DNA of 45,410 nt from an uncultured Lachnospiraceae bacterium. GTDB lineage: Bacteria; Bacillota; Clostridia; Lachnospirales; Lachnospiraceae. Where the stretch lies: NCBI GenBank assembly GCA_947588995.1, contig CANPZI010000022.1:1-45410 (forward strand), given 5' to 3'. The translations under genes and the position numbers were made by a program. The notes under the pieces were generated by a model. It was not told where the DNA came from, did not search any database, and worked only from the letters and a program-made list of their open reading frames with translations. Position 1 is the stretch's first letter. The number at the start of each line of letters is the position of its first letter. Below are positions 42,413 through 45,410 of this stretch, in pieces.

Positions 42413-44161
42413 ATGGCATTCGACGGCATCACTATCGCAAATATCACACAGGAACTGAACCGGACGCTTCTCGGCGGCCGGATCTACAAGATCGCCCAGC
42501 CGGAGAGCGACGAACTGCTTCTGACCGTCAAGAATAACGGCTCGCAGTACCGGCTTCTCCTGTCGGCGGACGCCTCGCTTCCCCTCGTCTACCTGACGGA
42601 GACAAACAAGCCCGGCCCGCAGACGGCACCCGGCTTCTGTATGCTGCTGCGCAAGCACCTGCAGAACGCGCGCATCCTAAGCGTCACGCAGCCCGGTCTG
42701 GAGCGCATCATCCGGCTGGAGCTGGAACATCTCAACGAGCTGGGAGACTTATGCCGCAAAACCCTGATCGTGGAGGTGATGGGCAAACACAGCAACATCA
42801 TCTTCTGTGACGACCACAGCCGGATCATCGACAGCATCAAGCACATCTCCGGGCTGGTCAGCTCCGTGCGCGAGGTACTTCCCGGCAGGGACTATTTTAT
42901 CCCGCAGACGCAGGACAAATACGATCCTCTGGGGTTCTGTGAGTCATATACTTATGTAAACCTGTCGGCGCATATGCGGGCAAAGCCCATGCCACTGTTT
43001 AAGGCGCTCTACACTTCATATACGGGATTGTCCCCCATCATCGCCCAGGAGATCTGCCACCGCGCCGGCATCGACGGCGACACGCCCGCCAATGTGCTGG
43101 AAGAGGCGTCTCTCCGCGCGCTCTATGATGTGCTGGCGGATATGATGACACAGGTCGCACGCGGCGATTTTGCCCCCGCCGTCGTCTATGACGGCAGAGA
43201 ACCCGTCGAGTACGCCTCCCTGCCGCTGACGCTCTACGCCGGCAAAACCTCGAAACGCTACGATTCCGTCAGCGCGCTTCTGGAGCAGTACTATGCGGAA
43301 AAGAGCGCCCTGACCCGCATCCGGCAGAAATCCGCCGACCTGCGGCGGATCGTGCAGACCGCCCTGGAGCGCAATATCAAGAAATACGATCTGCAGACAA
43401 GACAGATGAAAGACACCGAAAAGCGGGACAAATACAAGGTCTACGGCGAACTGCTGAACGCCTACGGCTACAACGTGGAGCCGGGCGCCAAATCCATGGA
43501 AGCCCTCAACTATTATACCAATGAGATGATCACCGTTCCCCTCGACGAGACGCTGACGCCGCAGGAGAACGCCAAGAAATATTTTGACAAATACGGCAAA
43601 CTGAAACGCACCTATGAGGCGCTTTCCGAATTGACCGTGCAGGTCAAAGAAGAGATCGCGCACCTGGAATCTATTCTGACGGCGCTGGACATCGCCGCGC
43701 AGGAAGAAGATCTCGTCCAGATCAGGGAGGAACTGATCGAGAGCGGCTACATCCGCCGCAGAGGCGGCACCAAAAAAATCCGCGTCACCAGCAGACCTTT
43801 TCACTACATCAGCAGCGACGGCTTCCACATGTACGTGGGAAAAAACAACTACCAGAACGACGAGTTGACCTTTCACCTGGCAAACGGCGGCGACTGGTGG
43901 TTTCACGCAAAAAAAATCCCCGGCTCCCACGTCGTGGTGAAAACCGAGGGCAAAGAGCTTCCCGACCGCACTTTCGAGGAAGCGGCGCGCCTGGCGGCCT
44001 ACTATTCCAAGGGACGTGAACAGGAAAAGGTGGAGATCGATTATCTCCAGCGCAAGAACGTCAAAAAGCCAAACGGCGCCAAGCCCGGCTTCGTGATTTA
44101 CTACACCAACTACTCCATGGCAATCGCCCCCGATATCTCCGGGATCGCGCAGGCCGAGTAA
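42413..44161 (+). CDS. rqcH: RqcH (Rqc2/NFACT family), ribosome quality control
   Basis: 582 aa. NFACT protein that binds peptidyl-tRNA on stalled 50S subunits and directs C-terminal Ala tailing; older names are FbpA or fibronectin-binding protein. The NFACT-N domain begins MAFDGITIANITQELN and includes GKHSNIIFCD. A coiled-coil middle region lies around residues 285-445. The NFACT-R domain (DUF814) at the C-terminus has HYISSDGFHMYVGKNNYQND, DWWFHAKKIPGSHVVVKTEG and VIYYTNYSMAIAPD. The ATG at 42413 has AAAGGA at 8 nt; an upstream ATG at 42386 lacks one. It is divergent from yicC. Confidence 0.94.
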   Translation: MAFDGITIANITQELNRTLLGGRIYKIAQPESDELLLTVKNNGSQYRLLLSADASLPLVYLTETNKPGPQTAPGFCMLLRKHLQNARILSVTQPGLERIIRLELEHLNELGDLCRKTLIVEVMGKHSNIIFCDDHSRIIDSIKHISGLVSSVREVLPGRDYFIPQTQDKYDPLGFCESYTYVNLSAHMRAKPMPLFKALYTSYTGLSPIIAQEICHRAGIDGDTPANVLEEASLRALYDVLADMMTQVARGDFAPAVVYDGREPVEYASLPLTLYAGKTSKRYDSVSALLEQYYAEKSALTRIRQKSADLRRIVQTALERNIKKYDLQTRQMKDTEKRDKYKVYGELLNAYGYNVEPGAKSMEALNYYTNEMITVPLDETLTPQENAKKYFDKYGKLKRTYEALSELTVQVKEEIAHLESILTALDIAAQEEDLVQIREELIESGYIRRRGGTKKIRVTSRPFHYISSDGFHMYVGKNNYQNDELTFHLANGGDWWFHAKKIPGSHVVVKTEGKELPDRTFEEAARLAAYYSKGREQEKVEIDYLQRKNVKKPNGAKPGFVIYYTNYSMAIAPDISGIAQAE

Positions 44162-44184
44162 ACGGCAGGTCCCCGGCAGGCAGC

Positions 44185-44349
44185 CACGATGCAGTTCATG
44201 ACGGCAAAGGCGATCATCTTGTTGTCGGCATCTCTGGCCTCCTCCATCCTGCCGGCGCCGAGAAGCTGGCCCACCACAATCGCCACGGAATCCCCCAGCG
44301 CGAGAAAGACGATGTTGAACACATTGCCGATGGTACTTGCGATATTCTA
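44185..44349 (-). pseudogene. MATE-family efflux transporter remnant
   Basis: The minus strand encodes about 53 residues that match the second half of MATE transporters: IASTIGNVFNIVFLALGDSV, then AIVVGQLLGAGRMEEARDAD, then NKMIAFAVMNCIVAA. A stop codon lies just before this segment (44347-44349). The family resemblance fades where it meets the rqcH end. Full MATE proteins have about 450 residues, so both ends are missing. It lies tail-to-tail with rqcH, and its truncated 5' side abuts the AT-rich DUF3800 locus, suggesting that insertion or deletion destroyed it. Confidence 0.75.
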
Positions 44350-44374
44350 TAAGATGAAGTAACCGAATTGTCAG

Positions 44375-44403
44375 TTGACTTTTTTGTATATTTGCCTTAT
44401 AAT
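44375..44403 (+). promoter_or_regulatory. Strong promoter of the DUF3800 leader RNA
   Basis: -35 TTGACT (44375-44380), 17-nt spacer, -10 TATAAT (44398-44403). Predicted start near 44410, just before the folded RNA. Confidence 0.8.
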
Positions 44404-44409
44404 TGTCAT

Positions 44410-44490
44410 ACAATAAATCAGCGGTGGCTGATTTGGGCTGGTCGAAAGACCCTGGTCCACCGAGCGGCGGGGAATTTCCCCGCCATTTTC
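44410..44490 (+). ncRNA. Structured RNA (possible pseudoknot) upstream of the DUF3800 gene
   Basis: About 80 nt between the promoter and a terminator-like hairpin. Hairpin 1: AAATCAGC (44415-44422), loop GGTG, GCTGATTT (44427-44434), 8 perfect pairs. Hairpin 2: GGTC-GAAA-GACC (44440-44451) with a GNRA-type loop. The loop of hairpin 1 (GGTG, 44423-44426) is complementary to CACC at 44458-44461, which would give an H-type pseudoknot; alternatively CGGTGG pairs with CCACCG and displaces hairpin 1. Structured RNA motifs upstream of DUF3800 genes are a known class (the DUF3800-numbered motifs). I cannot tell whether this belongs to one of them. It could be a cis-regulator or a small RNA partner. 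Confidence 0.6.
44466..44490 (+). terminator. Terminator/attenuator-like hairpin before DUF3800
   Basis: GGCGGGG (44466-44472) pairs with CCCCGCC (44478-44484), loop AATTT, followed by ATTTTC. It lies between the structured RNA and the coding region, so most transcripts may stop here, with some readthrough into the gene. Confidence 0.65.
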
Positions 44491-44521
44491 ATGCTCACAA
44501 TTGCTGCAAAAGGATGATTAT

Positions 44522-45202
44522 ATGTCAGAAAAAATACTCAGCATATTCATAGATGAGTCCGGCGACTTTGGTCCTTACGAAACCCACGCTCCCTACTACT
44601 TGGTTTCTATGGTATTACATAATCAGAATATTGACATCTCCGAAAATATAAAAGTTTTTGATTCTCATTTATCAAACTTAGGCTACCAGCATCACGCCAT
44701 TCATACAGGTCCTCTGATAAGACGTGAATCCGTTTATGCTAATGATTTCGTTGAAGAAAGGAAACGCCTATTCAATGCCTTATTTAACTTTGCCCGCAAA
44801 TTGGATTTTCAGTATTCCTACATCAAAGTAAAGAAAATTGAATGCCCGGATGTCATAACAATGACTTCAAAAATATCAAAAGCTCTGGCTGACATACTGC
44901 GGAACAATGAAAATTTTTGGAATGGCTTTGACAAATTGATTATCTACTATGACAACGGACAAATTGAACTCACTAAAATTCTCACATCGGTGTTCAATAC
45001 ATTATATACTCATGTTGAATTCCGAAAAGCGAGGCCTATAGATTATAAGTTATTCCAAGTTGCCGATCTTATTTGTACAATAGAACTTTTAGCCGAAAAA
45101 GCCGAAACAAACTCTTTCAGTCATTCTGAGTTGGAGTTCTTTGGTAATATCAGGGAATTCAAGAAGAATTATTTAAAACATATAAAGAAAAAAACTCTCT
45201 AA
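44522..45202 (+). CDS. DUF3800 domain protein
   Basis: 226 aa. The hallmark IFIDESGDFG motif is at the N-terminus (about residues 8-17). Further DUF3800 features are KLIIYYDNGQ in the middle and DYKLFQVADLICTIELLA towards the end. The acidic residues suggest an RNase H-like fold, but biochemical function is not established for the family. The ATG at 44522 follows AAAGGA. The gene is clearly AT-rich, unlike the GC-rich neighbours, and uses AAA, TTT and AAT freely, which points to recent transfer. It follows a promoter, structured RNA and terminator, and its neighbour is a broken MATE gene. DUF3800 genes are often found in accessory and defence-like regions. Confidence 0.85.
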   Translation: MSEKILSIFIDESGDFGPYETHAPYYLVSMVLHNQNIDISENIKVFDSHLSNLGYQHHAIHTGPLIRRESVYANDFVEERKRLFNALFNFARKLDFQYSYIKVKKIECPDVITMTSKISKALADILRNNENFWNGFDKLIIYYDNGQIELTKILTSVFNTLYTHVEFRKARPIDYKLFQVADLICTIELLAEKAETNSFSHSELEFFGNIREFKKNYLKHIKKKTL

Positions 45203-45317
45203 GGCCAAAGGAACTGCGCCATCAATCGGTCTGCGGGTATCATGCCGTCAAGAATCACTGTAAGAAAAAGAATTTTACAGGCAGCTTTCCAACTTTTTCT
45301 CTGATCTGACACCCCAT

Positions 45318-45331
45318 TTGGCTCATTGCCC
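45318..45331. repeat. Core word of the structured repeat, partial copy C
   Basis: TTGGCTCATTGCCC is identical to the core of repeat copy B (23686-23699) and has one difference from copy A. The flanks differ from both. Confidence 0.45.
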
Positions 45332-45340
45332 ACAGTCGCC

Positions 45341-45406
45341 GCCACCCGTAAAACGGGTGGCTCGACTCGCTGGGTATAACCCCTTGACGCCGGACAGCGT
45401 CTCAAG
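45341..45406. other. Cluster of three hairpins at the window edge
   Basis: Three consecutive hairpins: GCCACCCGT-AAA-ACGGGTGGC (45341-45361), GGGT-ATA-ACCC (45372-45382) and CTTGACGC-CGGACA-GCGTCTCAAG (45383-45406, with a two-base bulge). No credible coding region is present in 45203-45410. The density of structure suggests the end of a mobile element or a structured RNA that continues outside the window. Confidence 0.45.
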
Positions 45407-45410
45407 GCGC

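Noticed and set aside
45199..45405. 68-codon minus-strand frame at the right edge
   Set aside because: Covers three hairpins and the repeat word; no ribosome binding site or family.

Overview
The window looks like a chromosomal piece of a high-GC gut Clostridium relative (Bacillota, most likely Lachnospiraceae). The evidence is the RNase Y / recA-recX / cinA-pgsA-rimO / rpoZ-gmk-remA-yicC core gene set, AGGAGG-type ribosome binding sites, a Firmicutes-type LexA box at recA, a bile-salt-hydrolase-like gene, a lipoprotein-anchored CUT1 sugar transporter and a clostridial [FeFe] hydrogenase. This assignment is an inference from gene content; no 16S rRNA gene is present.

Layout. (1) 1-537: 5' part of rny (minus strand), with its promoter and a structured repeat element up to about 915. 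(2) 974-29301: a continuous pectin/galacturonate utilisation island. A minus-strand operon (9423 down to 974) carries a NuoF/GltD-like flavoprotein, an [FeFe] hydrogenase, a sugar isomerase-like TIM barrel protein, KDPG aldolase fused to a VOC domain, KDG kinase, KduI and KduD, and ends in a terminator at 886-915. A divergent pectin methylesterase follows. A second minus-strand operon (16251 down to 10547) carries uxaB, uxaA, GH105 and GH28. Then come a LacI-family regulator with uxaC (plus), a minus-strand hydrolase group (CE12-like esterase, GH43, ankyrin-GH43 fusion), a lipoprotein plus two-permease ABC importer (minus) and a beta-lactamase-fold hydrolase (plus). (3) 29294-42173: minus-strand housekeeping block recX, recA, a bile salt hydrolase-like gene, a chemotaxis receptor, a Gly/Tyr-rich acidic membrane protein, cinA, pgsA, rimO, trpD, rpoZ, gmk, remA, yicC. 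(4) 42413-44161: divergent rqcH. (5) 44185-45410: accessory DNA with a MATE transporter remnant, a structured leader RNA ending in a terminator-like hairpin, an AT-rich DUF3800 gene and a hairpin-rich right edge.

How it works together. Oligogalacturonides are imported by the lipoprotein/permease system (no ATPase is encoded here). They are de-esterified, de-acetylated and trimmed inside the cell by enzymes that all lack signal peptides. Galacturonate flows through UxaC-UxaB-UxaA to 2-keto-3-deoxygluconate (KDG), and unsaturated ends flow through KduI-KduD to the same compound. KdgK and Eda then give pyruvate and glyceraldehyde-3-phosphate. The hydrogenase and flavoprotein in the kdu operon suggest redox balancing of this oxidised substrate. 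Similar 14-bp palindromes of the LacI/CcpA class sit at four promoters and suggest shared control.

The most noteworthy possible new system is the DUF3800 locus at 44375-45202: strong promoter, potential H-type pseudoknot RNA, intrinsic-terminator-like hairpin, then an AT-rich DUF3800 protein, inserted next to a broken MATE gene. Also notable are the ankyrin-GH43 fusion, the aldolase-VOC fusion, the hydrogenase inside the pectin operon and a recurring structured repeat.
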